From contig CAWIVH010000016.1 of assembly GCA_963839475.1 (NCBI GenBank), positions 1 through 64,000 of the forward strand: a DNA stretch of 64,000 bases, written 5' to 3'. Below are positions 25,880 through 34,249 of the stretch, one piece after another. Position 1 is the stretch's first letter, and every line of letters begins with the position of its first letter. Both the position numbers and the translations under genes were made by a program. Source of the DNA: CAWIVH01 sp963839475. GTDB lineage: Bacteria; Acidobacteriota; UBA6911. The notes under the pieces were generated by a model. The model was not told the origin of the DNA, made no database searches, and saw nothing but the letters and a program-made list of their open reading frames with translations.

Positions 25880-27256
25880 TCAACCCTCCAGTACGGCGGC
25901 GGATCTAGCACTCTCCGCCGCCTTTTTCAGCGGGCGCTCGGCCGACCGAGTGCAAACTTCAGCGCTATCCCAGCCCGAAATAAGGTACGATCTGAACTCT
26001 TCGAAACAGAGGCAGAGCTGTTCGATTTTTTCCTCAACCTGATCCGAAACAAGGTCCTTGGTTTCAAGCACAAACGACGCAACCCTGGCCAGATATAGAG
26101 AGGTCAGCGAGCGCAGCAAATGACTTCGCTCTACCGCCCGCTCCCGCCATGCAACAGCGAAATCCATTACGACCCGCACCCACAATTCATCATCAAAATG
26201 AAATCCATTCCGGGACTGGCTATCCAGAGATGCGCTAACCTTGGCCAGATCACCCAGAGTCCAGGGTGTCAAAGCAAGTGCCCAAACATCCTTGAGTTCA
26301 TGGCTTGCCCGTTGATAAAGTCCCAGCATCCGGTCGGTATTGACCTCGACGGGATCGAGGCCGACCCCGAAGCGGAATCCAAAAAGCTCGGCGTCTTTGC
26401 TCGATTGTGTGCGCTTCCAGACGGATTCGTATTCCTGCATGAGGGTAAACACGCTGCCCACGACCTGGTGGAGCATCTCGCTCAGGTCTGTACCCGGATC
26501 TTTCGGGTCATGCAGCTTCGCACCCAGAAAACTCTGACAGACCCGATATCCCTCGGCAATCGCGATAGTGGTCATCCAGATGTCAATGCCGTAGCGAGCC
26601 GCATTCCCCTGCCAGTCACGCCGCGACAGGTAGCGTTGAAGCATGCGCGAAGAAAGTCCAAAATCCCCTCCAATCGGCTGGCGCACCCGCAGCCCGTATA
26701 AAGCGCGGGTCAAGGGGTAAACGATGCTGTTCGTGATCGTCCCATCGTACTTGTGCCTGTGGTAGAAAGGGGCTGTGAAATCGAATCCGGCATGTAGGAC
26801 CGGCCGCAGCAGCAGATCAATCCACTCGGGCGTGATCGAACGCAAATCCGAATCAATAACCACGCAGCCGCGGGCTTTTAGCATTGAAGCCATCTGGAAA
26901 ATAAGGCGGAACGCGCTCCCTTTGCCCGGGATTCCATGATACGGGAAGGAGAGCCTGTGCACGGGGAAAAGCGGGGTATTGAATAAAAGGATTTGAGCTG
27001 AGTCCGAGCGACTGGCGAGCACGACATCGCGGGTGCCGTCCAAGGAACCCCCGTCGGAATTGATGATGACGGCCTTCAGTTGAGGGAAGTATTTCTCCAG
27101 ACCGGCCTGCGCCGCTCTGGCTACGTGTCCTATAGTTCTTTCGTTGTTGTAGCTCGGGATGCCCACCACGACGTCAGCATGCCCAATCTTCTCAACCGCA
27201 TTGAATGCTTCCCGGGGAAGAAAATCGGGCTTGGGAGTTTCAGTCTCAGCACGCAT
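25880..27256 (-). CDS. GT2-type glycosyltransferase, possible mannosylglucosyl-3-phosphoglycerate synthase
   Basis: A 458-aa glycosyltransferase with a GT-A core in the first 230 residues: VVVGIPSYNNERTIGHVARA, AVIINSDGGSLDGT, KGSAFRLIF and the DxD metal motif in CVVIDSDLRSITPEW. GGDFGLSSRMLQRYLSRRDW follows. The C-terminal 200 residues are helical. It overlaps the GpgS-like gene by 11 bases, so they are co-translated. In Petrotoga-type mannosylglucosylglycerate pathways a second glycosyltransferase extends glucosyl-3-phosphoglycerate; that role is inferred here from context only. The start at 27256 discards 68 shadow codons. Confidence 0.75.
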   Translation of the reverse strand: MRAETETPKPDFLPREAFNAVEKIGHADVVVGIPSYNNERTIGHVARAAQAGLEKYFPQLKAVIINSDGGSLDGTRDVVLASRSDSAQILLFNTPLFPVHRLSFPYHGIPGKGSAFRLIFQMASMLKARGCVVIDSDLRSITPEWIDLLLRPVLHAGFDFTAPFYHRHKYDGTITNSIVYPLTRALYGLRVRQPIGGDFGLSSRMLQRYLSRRDWQGNAARYGIDIWMTTIAIAEGYRVCQSFLGAKLHDPKDPGTDLSEMLHQVVGSVFTLMQEYESVWKRTQSSKDAELFGFRFGVGLDPVEVNTDRMLGLYQRASHELKDVWALALTPWTLGDLAKVSASLDSQSRNGFHFDDELWVRVVMDFAVAWRERAVERSHLLRSLTSLYLARVASFVLETKDLVSDQVEEKIEQLCLCFEEFRSYLISGWDSAEVCTRSAERPLKKAAESARSAAVLEG

Positions 27257-28475
27257 GGTTTCGGACTTTCGGGACGGTTGTTTCGACGCTGTTCCGCAGC
27301 AGATTGAAGAAATCGGGGATTGCCGCAATGACTCGATTCCAATTGGGAATCTGCGGATTTCCGAGAGGTGCCTCGACAAACTCCTGTGTGGCCTGTCGCA
27401 GGCTCTCAGCGAATGTCGCCACGGCCGCTTCTTCCTGATGTCGGTCGAACTCGAGACCATTCAGCATGGCGTCCGCATAGTATCTGCCGATCGTATCCTC
27501 GGCCATCCGCACATAGCGCACCTGCAGGCTCCGGAAATGGTCTTTGGTGAAGACCAGTCCCTCCCCGGCGAGCGTGCGAAGCAGGGATTTCGCCACCTCG
27601 CACGCCATGCGTCTCAATCCCTTTGAAGCATCGTCGCTCGACAAAGACTGGTGCTTGTGTTCGTAGGTTTCGGCGAGATCGACCTGGCAAACTCTTGCAG
27701 CCGCGCAATTCCTGAAAACCTCGGCCAGAACGCCCACCTCGAGACCCCAGTCGCTCGGAATCCGGTTCACGCGGGCAAGTTTCGCATGCATGGAAAATTC
27801 TCCGGCAAGCGCATAGCGAAAGCTGTCCACAAAACGGAGGAAGGGGGCCATGGGAGCCATGTTTTCCAGAGCGCGGATAAGAGGGGTCAGAAAGAGCCTG
27901 GTGGCGCGGCCATGCATGCGGTCTGTAACCCGGGCGTAATAGCCTTTGCAGAATTCAAATGCAAGGTGTGGATTCGCAACCGGGTAGACCAGCCTGCTCA
28001 GCAGGTTCTTCTGATAGTTCACGATGTCGCAGTCGTGCAGGGCAATGACGTCACAGTCACCCGTTGCCAGAAGATAGCCGTATGCCAGCCAGCAGGACCT
28101 TCCTTTGCCGTCGGGGCCGGCCGACAGCCCGCGTTCCTCCAGAATTTCCAGCAGGTTTTGAATTTCGGGGCTGTCGATCCAAAGGATGGTCAATTTGTGC
28201 GGGTAGTCGCCGAAAAACTCCTGGACTTTCCGGTATTCGTTTATCCCGGCACGCCCCAGGGAGACAACAATATGTCGCAGGTACGGGACATCAGACAGTT
28301 CATCCGCGATCCGGCGCATCGCGGCGGTTTCAAACTCGGAGTAGAGAGCAGGCAGGACCAGGCCGATGGGCACGTGATCAGCCATCTCCCGCAGCTCATT
28401 CTCCATTCGTGCGGCGCTTCCCGCTTTGAGTCGGTGGAGTGTGGTCACGCAGCCGGTCTGATAGAAATCCGCCAT
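27246..28475 (-). CDS. gpgS: Glucosyl-3-phosphoglycerate synthase-like glycosyltransferase
   Basis: A 409-aa protein beginning MADFYQTGCVTTLHRLKAGS, the start typical of GpgS (GT81). IGLVLPALYSEFE opens the nucleotide-binding domain, VIALHDCDIVNYQ gives the metal motif, and GEFSMHAKLARVNRIPSDWG LEVG is the acceptor-site block. GpgS transfers glucose from NDP-glucose to 3-phosphoglycerate, the first step to glucosylglycerate. GGAGGC is 7 bases before the chosen start. It leads the operon gpgS-GT2-MscS-like and probably works with the HAD phosphatase on the other strand. Confidence 0.85.
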   Translation of the reverse strand: MADFYQTGCVTTLHRLKAGSAARMENELREMADHVPIGLVLPALYSEFETAAMRRIADELSDVPYLRHIVVSLGRAGINEYRKVQEFFGDYPHKLTILWIDSPEIQNLLEILEERGLSAGPDGKGRSCWLAYGYLLATGDCDVIALHDCDIVNYQKNLLSRLVYPVANPHLAFEFCKGYYARVTDRMHGRATRLFLTPLIRALENMAPMAPFLRFVDSFRYALAGEFSMHAKLARVNRIPSDWGLEVGVLAEVFRNCAAARVCQVDLAETYEHKHQSLSSDDASKGLRRMACEVAKSLLRTLAGEGLVFTKDHFRSLQVRYVRMAEDTIGRYYADAMLNGLEFDRHQEEAAVATFAESLRQATQEFVEAPLGNPQIPNWNRVIAAIPDFFNLLRNSVETTVPKVRNHAC

Positions 28476-29021
28476 CGTTTTTGCCTCCAGCCTCCAAGAG
28501 TAATGAGAAGCTACCTGCATTACCATCCAGTTAAAGGGGGAGATCCGAAGGGAAAAACCAGTAGCTGGAGAATTTGATCGCGGCATCCGGTTCACTGCGA
28601 ATTAACGGCTGAAAGTCAAAGTGATCTGACCAATCCAGTCCGGATTTGCGGCAGGTATTCCTCACGGGCGCAATACTGTGTTGTCGCGATTCTTTAACAA
28701 AAACGGCTGTAGATTCTTCAGAGGCGTAATGTGAAATGAAGTGCCGCCCTGTGCAGTGGCAGCCCACCTTTAACTTGCAGATTAAGTGATGGATACTCTC
28801 TCCGGAACATGCGCGGTGCCAATCGGCGGATCTGATCTTTTATCATCGATCAGCCCTTGATGCAGGTGGATCGGCGGCCAGGGAGGCAGGGCAGCAACGC
28901 ACGGGGAGTATCATATGATTTAGGTCCGGGTCTTTTTCGATGATCCAAACTCAGATTAGGTCCGGGTCCTTATGCCGGGATCAAGGGCAACGGACCGATT
29001 CATGAGGAGAGGAGGAGAGGT
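28476..29021. other. Intergenic region with a 13-bp direct repeat
   Basis: No gene is supported. TTAGGTCCGGGTC occurs twice, at 28920-28932 and 28956-28968, 36 bases start to start, 50-100 bases before the STAS-domain gene. The spacing is compatible with a two-site operator or a degenerate small repeat. Confidence 0.45.
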
Positions 29022-29384
29022 ATGGCAGTCAGAGTGCAGGAAGCCGAGGACGGAAAGGTGCTGGAGGTTTATGTCACAGGCAAACTCTCTGAAGAGGATT
29101 ATGGGCATTTTCTTCCCGAGGTTGAACGGCTCATAAAAAAGGAGGGGAAGATCAGCATTGTTTTCGAGATGTCCCAGTTTCATGGCTGGGAGTTCGGTGC
29201 GTTGTGGGCGGACATCAAGTTTGATTTCAAGCACTTTGCGGACATTAACCGCCTCGCGATCATTGGTGAGACAAAATGGCAGGAATGGATGGCTCAGTTC
29301 TGCCGCCCGTTCACCACGGCGACAATCCGTTATTTCGACCATGCGGCTGCCGATGAAGCACGCAGATGGATACAAGAGAGGTGA
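29022..29384 (+). CDS. SpoIIAA-like STAS-domain protein
   Basis: A 120-aa protein matching the SpoIIAA-like/STAS fold: KVLEVYVTGKLSEEDYGHFL, a central KISIVFEMSQFHGWEFGALW and INRLAIIGETKWQEWMAQFC. The family typically lacks the phosphorylatable Ser of true anti-anti-sigma factors and is thought to bind small or lipid ligands. GGAGAGG stands directly before the start. It is a single-gene unit. A link to the LOV-SpoIIE phosphatase at 11-12.5 kb, whose relatives act on STAS partners, is conceivable but not shown. Confidence 0.85.
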   Translation: MAVRVQEAEDGKVLEVYVTGKLSEEDYGHFLPEVERLIKKEGKISIVFEMSQFHGWEFGALWADIKFDFKHFADINRLAIIGETKWQEWMAQFCRPFTTATIRYFDHAAADEARRWIQER

Positions 29385-29405
29385 GAGTCGCTCAAGGCTT
29401 CAGCC

Positions 29406-29684
29406 CTAACCAAACAGTTTTCTGCCGGTTTGGGTGCAAGCCAGTCGTATGACCACAGTGGTGCACGGTGCAGCACGAACCACGGCCTCTGCAACGCTGC
29501 CCAGAGCAAGGCGGCTCAGCCCCGTAGGGTAAAGAAAGGCAGCTGAATTGTAATTGGCTGAAAAGAAGATCCTTGCCGTTCGCCGCCTCCGCCATCTTTG
29601 GGACGATTGACAAAGAGGGTCCATTCGCCGGATGCTCCCGAGACTCACTCCGTATCCGGAGGAACATGAAGGCACCTTGCGCAA
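29406..29684 (-). pseudogene. Universal stress protein, C-terminal remnant
   Basis: The last 39 codons read TGLSRLALGSVAEAVVRAAP then CTTVVIRLACTQ, the terminal ATP-binding loop and strand of UspA proteins (normally G-R-T-G-L-S-R-L-x-L-G-S-V-A-E-x-V). The upstream codons no longer resemble the family, and the ATP-binding G-x2-G-x9-G region is incomplete. This is a decayed usp gene. Confidence 0.5.
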
Positions 29685-30440
29685 CCATCAAGGACTAGGC
29701 AACCGGCTGGTAGAGCCGGGAGAAGAAGCAGGCCGCACGACCGGCAAAGTGGTGCGCCGCGAGCGACTGGGTGGCATGCTCCGGTACTACTACCGCAGGG
29801 CTGCTTGACCTGGTCTGGCATCGGACGCCGCGTGTCACGCAGGATGATCACAGGAAGTGTCCACAGGCTACAGGTCGCTTCCCTGATTCGAACGAATGAA
29901 TCAGACATCGTACCCGCTGAAGCAAAGTTCTGGAATTGCAGTCCCTGATGTTGACCGAAATTGCGGCGGATTCCCGTTTCCAACCGATTCATGCCGGCCA
30001 GGACAAAACGTTCGATCCTCAGCGCAGGCGTTGCCGGCATAATGAGGAGGCTCTTTTGCTCATCAGCTATCAGAGGGAGCAGTACTCCCCAGTGAGTTTT
30101 GAATATCTGAGAGAGAAGAGCCGGGCGATTGGTGAAAAGTCTGCCGGGATCTGGCCTGCCATGGAAAAACGGCGCAATCTCCGATCAATCTTCGACCTGG
30201 TTGGCTGAGGTGGGCACCTGACAAAGTCCGAAACAGGAATAATGATATTGTGGGGTGCCACTCGAGGCTGGTCGCGTTCAGCCCGCTGTTTCTCAGCGGA
30301 CTGGTATCGCGGCGGCGCGGAAGCATAGCGGCAAATCTCGAAAACATGTCTTTTTTTGCTGCAGGTGGTGTGTAGAATGGCCGGGATCGCAAAGCTTGGG
30401 AATTTGCGGCCCGGAGGGCCCGGTGATTCAGGAGGACGCC
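29685..30440. other. Non-coding or degraded region
   Basis: No gene is supported between the usp remnant and the VOC-family gene. The open frames on both strands have no family features, and the stretch is probably degraded coding DNA. Confidence 0.4.
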
Positions 30441-30794
30441 ATGCGAATCTTCGATCATGTCGGTGTGCCGACCTCAATTAAGCAGCCGGCGGAAATGTGG
30501 GTGGAGGAAACCAAGGTCTGGGTGACAAATCCGGCCGAGCACCCGCACCGGATAGAGTATCTCCGATTCGAGCCAGACAGCCCTGTTGCCGGTGCTGTGC
30601 GCGACCTCCCGCATATGGCTTTTCGCGTGGATCGGCTGGAGCCCGAGATCGGCGAGGGCGAAATCCTGCTCGGGCCTTTCCGTCCGACAGACGAACTGCG
30701 CGTTGTGTTCGTCTTGAAAGATGGGGCCGTGTTCGAATTCATGGAGTACTGCGGAAGCGGCGACTGGTTCCGCAATCCGTCAGCTGCAGAATGA
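30441..30794 (+). CDS. VOC/glyoxalase-like domain protein
   Basis: A 117-aa protein (MRIFDHVGVPTSIKQPAEMW ... PHMAFRVDRLEPEIGEGEIL ... AVFEFMEYCG). The HVGVPT start, a central HMAF segment and the terminal EFMEY give the His and Glu positions of a vicinal-oxygen-chelate fold. The substrate is unknown. GGAGG is well spaced before 30441; the frame upstream to 30255 is non-coding. It lies convergent with the aldo-keto reductase. Confidence 0.8.
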   Translation: MRIFDHVGVPTSIKQPAEMWVEETKVWVTNPAEHPHRIEYLRFEPDSPVAGAVRDLPHMAFRVDRLEPEIGEGEILLGPFRPTDELRVVFVLKDGAVFEFMEYCGSGDWFRNPSAAE

Positions 30795-30817
30795 TTCCGG
30801 GTGTCGCCTGAAACGCG

Positions 30818-31894
30818 TCAGGCCCCGAGATCCCAGCGCCGGAAGTAGAGAGCCTGGCGCACGATCGGCAGCGTTTTGAACTCGATCTCCCTCATCTGTT
30901 CCTCGGATAACGGGCTGAACTCCGAGGCCCACTTCACGTTCTGTTCGAGCTGTTGCACGTTGTCGACACCGACGATGCTCGTGCTTACGGGCAGCGTCAT
31001 GTTGTAAGAAAGCGCCTCTTTCATGGTGAGTGTTCCCTTGAGCTTTGTGCGCAGGCGCTCCGGTTGTTGTTCGAGCGGGGGCGGATTCCAGGTGGAGAGC
31101 ACTCTGCCGCGCGTGGCGATTTTCATACCAATGATCGCTATACCGCGCTTCTGAGCTTCGGGGAGCAGGTAACGAATGAAGCTCAGGTAATGGGCGTCCG
31201 CCGCATTGAGCGCCATGAGGATCGAGTCGAAAGGGTAGCGCTTGATAGCCTCGAGCAGCACAATAGGTTCGAAGTGCCCGGTGATTCCCAGAAACCGCAC
31301 CGTTCCAGCAGAGCGCGCCTTCTCCAGCGCTTCGATGGCTCCTCCTTTGGCAAAGATTTTGTCCACTTCGTCCTGTCTCTGCACGTTGTGTAGTTGCCAG
31401 GTTTCGAGGTGATCGGTCTGAAGGTTTTTCAGGCTTCGCTCCAGAAGTCGCATAGATCCGTCGTAGGTGCGGTCGGCGGTCTTGCTGGCGAGAAAAACCT
31501 CGCGGCGCCGTGTCTTTAACACCTGCCCGATGTGAGTTTCGCTGGTGCCGTCGCCATATCCCGCAGCAGTGTCGATATAGTTGACCCCCAGATCGATCGC
31601 GCGGTTCACGATCGACGCTGACTCCTCGGCCTTTCCTGGAATCTCGAGCGTGGCCTGGCCACCGAGGCTGAAGATGCCGACCTTATATCCGGTTTTTCCG
31701 AAGCTTCGTGTCGGCATGGCTTTGTGGGTTCGCTCGTTGTAAGGAAGCTGATAACTGCCGGCGGCAGGCTCCAGAGCATGGTTCCCCGGACTGGCGGATT
31801 CAGCCTTGCCAGCCGCAGCCAAAGTCAATGCCACGCTTGTTCCGAGAAATGTTCGCCTGTCCAAGCAATTCCGGTTCTCCTTATTATCCTTCAT
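30818..31894 (-). CDS. TAT-exported aldo/keto reductase
   Basis: A 358-aa NAD(P)H-dependent oxidoreductase. The N-terminus carries a twin-arginine signal (DRRTFLGTSVALTLAAAG). The AKR barrel has the catalytic tetrad: Asp and Tyr in GVNYIDTAAGYGDG, Lys in VFLASKTADR and His in ETWQLHNVQRQ. The cofactor end has VSTSIVGVDNVQQLEQNV. Such predicted-exported AKRs are frequent in Acidobacteriota and Planctomycetes. The start at 31894 gives AAGGAG a 9-base spacing. The substrate is unknown. Confidence 0.9.
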   Translation of the reverse strand: MKDNKENRNCLDRRTFLGTSVALTLAAAGKAESASPGNHALEPAAGSYQLPYNERTHKAMPTRSFGKTGYKVGIFSLGGQATLEIPGKAEESASIVNRAIDLGVNYIDTAAGYGDGTSETHIGQVLKTRRREVFLASKTADRTYDGSMRLLERSLKNLQTDHLETWQLHNVQRQDEVDKIFAKGGAIEALEKARSAGTVRFLGITGHFEPIVLLEAIKRYPFDSILMALNAADAHYLSFIRYLLPEAQKRGIAIIGMKIATRGRVLSTWNPPPLEQQPERLRTKLKGTLTMKEALSYNMTLPVSTSIVGVDNVQQLEQNVKWASEFSPLSEEQMREIEFKTLPIVRQALYFRRWDLGA

Positions 31895-32126
31895 TACAGT
31901 CATCTCCTTGACCATGGGGGTTAGACGCATTGTGGATTTCAGCGCATGGACGCCGGGCTTTCGACCGCCTGGCAATGCCGGTGGACCTGTTTTGCTGGTG
32001 CCGGCGACTCATCGCGCGGTCTGCTTCAGATATACTTGTTTTGTTCTGCGGCTGCAATCATTTAAAGATACGAACGTCTCCTGCAGATTGGTCTTTATAC
32101 CCTCGCGCATGACGGTGTTGACCGGC

Positions 32127-32807
32127 TCAGGCCGATGTTGACATGAAGTTTCCCGTGCTGCCGGCATAGCTTATCGCGAGGAACCTTAAACCTATCGTAT
32201 AGAGCTTTTGGCCGTTCCTGGATTGATCCTGCACATTTGTGACGGCGGCGGAAGCCTCAAACAGGCTGCAGGTGATTTTTAGCATCGTGCGCGGCGGCAG
32301 CATTTCGGAGCAGAGGAGTCGCATGCCTTGGGGGGAGAAATCAAGCATCCTGGCTTGTTTGGGCTTGCCTGGCCAGGAGGAGTAATACTGGATCTTTTCT
32401 TCCTTTTGAGTCCTCACCAAAGTACGCCGGGCCGCGCCGGTTTGAGAAGACGGCCGCTCCGACTGGAGAGGACTCAGGCATGTCATGCATTTTTCGCCGG
32501 GCTGCGGCCGGCGTGCCATGGGGTTCTTGCAGAGGGGGCAAACCAGGGAAGCGAGCGGACGCTTGTTCTGCGACTGCATGCGTTTGCTGTAGTGGGCGAC
32601 AAGTTTTTCATCGTAGGCCGAGCGCAGAGCAGGGTCCCGGAGCACTTCATAGGCCTTGTTCACGAGGGCTGCTTCAGCCTCCGATCCCCCAAGGTCAGGA
32701 TGCAGCTTCAGGTCCCTCATCAGTACGCGATAAGCGGCGTGAATGATTTCGGCCGGTGCGTCCGGTTGTACTCTCAGGATTCGGTAGTGATTACGCCGGT
32801 TTTTCAT
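32127..32807 (-). CDS. DnaJ domain - zinc ribbon - PilZ domain fusion protein
   Basis: A 226-aa protein with three modules. Residues 5-68 are a J domain (HYRILRVQPDAPAEIIHAAY, HPD in LKLHPDLGGS, ALVNKAYEVLRDPALRSAYD). Residues about 88-112 form a four-Cys zinc ribbon (VCPLCKNPM ... KCMTCLSPL). Residues about 145-220 form a PilZ-like beta-barrel with the D-x-S-x-x-G motif in MLDFSPQGMRLLC. The PilZ RxxxR half of the cyclic-di-GMP site is not obvious, so nucleotide binding is uncertain. The combination suggests an Hsp70 co-chaperone tied to a c-di-GMP or envelope signal. It is monocistronic. Confidence 0.8.
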   Translation of the reverse strand: MKNRRNHYRILRVQPDAPAEIIHAAYRVLMRDLKLHPDLGGSEAEAALVNKAYEVLRDPALRSAYDEKLVAHYSKRMQSQNKRPLASLVCPLCKNPMARRPQPGEKCMTCLSPLQSERPSSQTGAARRTLVRTQKEEKIQYYSSWPGKPKQARMLDFSPQGMRLLCSEMLPPRTMLKITCSLFEASAAVTNVQDQSRNGQKLYTIGLRFLAISYAGSTGNFMSTSA

Positions 32808-33018
32808 CTCCTCATTCTGTCCCCAAAGCGAAGCCTCTCAGATTAATATCGTCATTATGGGACAATTGTTTAGCCGCAACGAGATCTCCATGGCTCCCGT
32901 CGGGTGTTTCGGTATCAGCTAACATGGGCTCCGCCCCTGTACCGTTCGGCCTGCTGATCGCGGCTTTCTTATCTTCATGGTTCCATCATGGTATTGTCTC
33001 ATTATTTGTGGGGATGGC

Positions 33019-33792
33019 ATGATCTCCGAATCGAAGGAGCTCCTAGCTTTTGATCGTCCGGCTTCTCTGTTCCTGATGCCGTGGCCGCGCGCGCTTCGAC
33101 TTCTGATGCTTGCGCCCCATCCCGATGATTTTGATTCCATTGGCATCACGATGCGTTTCCTCCACCGTGATGGCCATTCGATCCACCTCGTGGTGGTCAG
33201 CGGGAGTGGGAGCGGCGTGTTGGATGAATTCTGCCAGGCGCCTGACTCCAAAACCAAGGCAGACGTTCGCGAGCGCGAGCCGCGGGAAAGTGCACGTTTT
33301 TTCGGGCTGCCTGATGAGCGAATCGAATTCATGCGTCTGGCCGAAGATGACGGCGGGGCTCCCCTGGAGAATGACTTTAACGAGAGAGCGATTGGAGCCC
33401 GCCTGGCGGCGTTGCGGCCTCAAGTCGTGTTCCTTCCCCATGGATCCGATACCAATGCTGGCCACCGGCGCGTTTACGCCATGTTTAGCCGGGCTGCCCG
33501 ATCTCTGCCGGAATCCTGCGCCGCCTTCCTGATCCGCGATCCCAAAACAGTGGATTTCCGCCTCGATGTGTTCACTCCTTTTGACGAAGAGGCAGCGCGC
33601 TGGAAGCGGCAACTTCTTCTTCATCATCGTTCCCAGGACCACCGCAACCGGCTGTGGCGGGGACATGGTTTTGACGACCGGATACTTGCCTTGAACCGTA
33701 CCATCGCCGCGGAACTGCCGCCCAGACCGGAGTATGCCGAGGCCTTCCAGATCGAATCAGTGGAATTGCGGACACCCAGAGCGCCGGGATAA
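33019..33792 (+). CDS. PIG-L/LmbE family deacetylase
   Basis: A 257-aa metal-dependent N-deacetylase. The zinc motif reads LMLAPHPDDFDSIG (Asp in place of the usual Glu after HPDD is offset), with GHRRVYAMFSRAA as the second metal-ligand region and VVFLPHGSDTNAGH before it. The family removes acetyl groups from GlcNAc-type sugars or related conjugates. The start at 33019 excludes 14 upstream codons. It has no obvious partner gene nearby. Confidence 0.8.
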   Translation: MISESKELLAFDRPASLFLMPWPRALRLLMLAPHPDDFDSIGITMRFLHRDGHSIHLVVVSGSGSGVLDEFCQAPDSKTKADVREREPRESARFFGLPDERIEFMRLAEDDGGAPLENDFNERAIGARLAALRPQVVFLPHGSDTNAGHRRVYAMFSRAARSLPESCAAFLIRDPKTVDFRLDVFTPFDEEAARWKRQLLLHHRSQDHRNRLWRGHGFDDRILALNRTIAAELPPRPEYAEAFQIESVELRTPRAPG

Positions 33793-34249
33793 ACCGGCAT
33801 GAAGTAGACAATGAAAGAGTCTCACAGGAAAGGAGTAGCGAACCATCCTGACCTCGAGTCTTGGGCAGAAGGCCGCGAGGCTGACACCAAGCGTAAACAG
33901 CGGCACTGGTGGGCAGGGTATTGAACTGCAAAAACATAAAATCGGGGCGCCGACCTGTTTGGGTGAAGGGGAAGGCAAGATCACGGCGTGCGCGAACGCG
34001 GGTGCGACGTGAGTCCCGCGTAGTCAAAGAGCCCGGCCACGCTTGGAAACTTTATGTACGATATCGGCCGACTCGAGGGTGTTGAAACCTAGGCCATTTG
34101 GACAATGTGCTTCTGGATCCAGGCAACCCGCATTGGCACACCGTGATCCGCGCAGCGACAACTACTGTTTGGCCTGCGCACATATGCACGCTGCTGAACG
34201 TCGGCGGCTACAAGAAGATCATCGGCAATAACATTGAAGGGGGCATTCC
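33793..34249. other. Intergenic region upstream of NO reductase
   Basis: No gene is supported. A frame ending just before the norB-like start (TTTVWPAHICTLLNVGGYKK ...) has coding-like composition over about 45 codons but no start or family I recognise. No clear NorR or FNR-type site was found by eye. Confidence 0.35.

Noticed and set aside
28920..28968. CRISPR-like repeats
   Set aside because: Only two 13-base copies 36 bases apart, with no further units and no cas genes.
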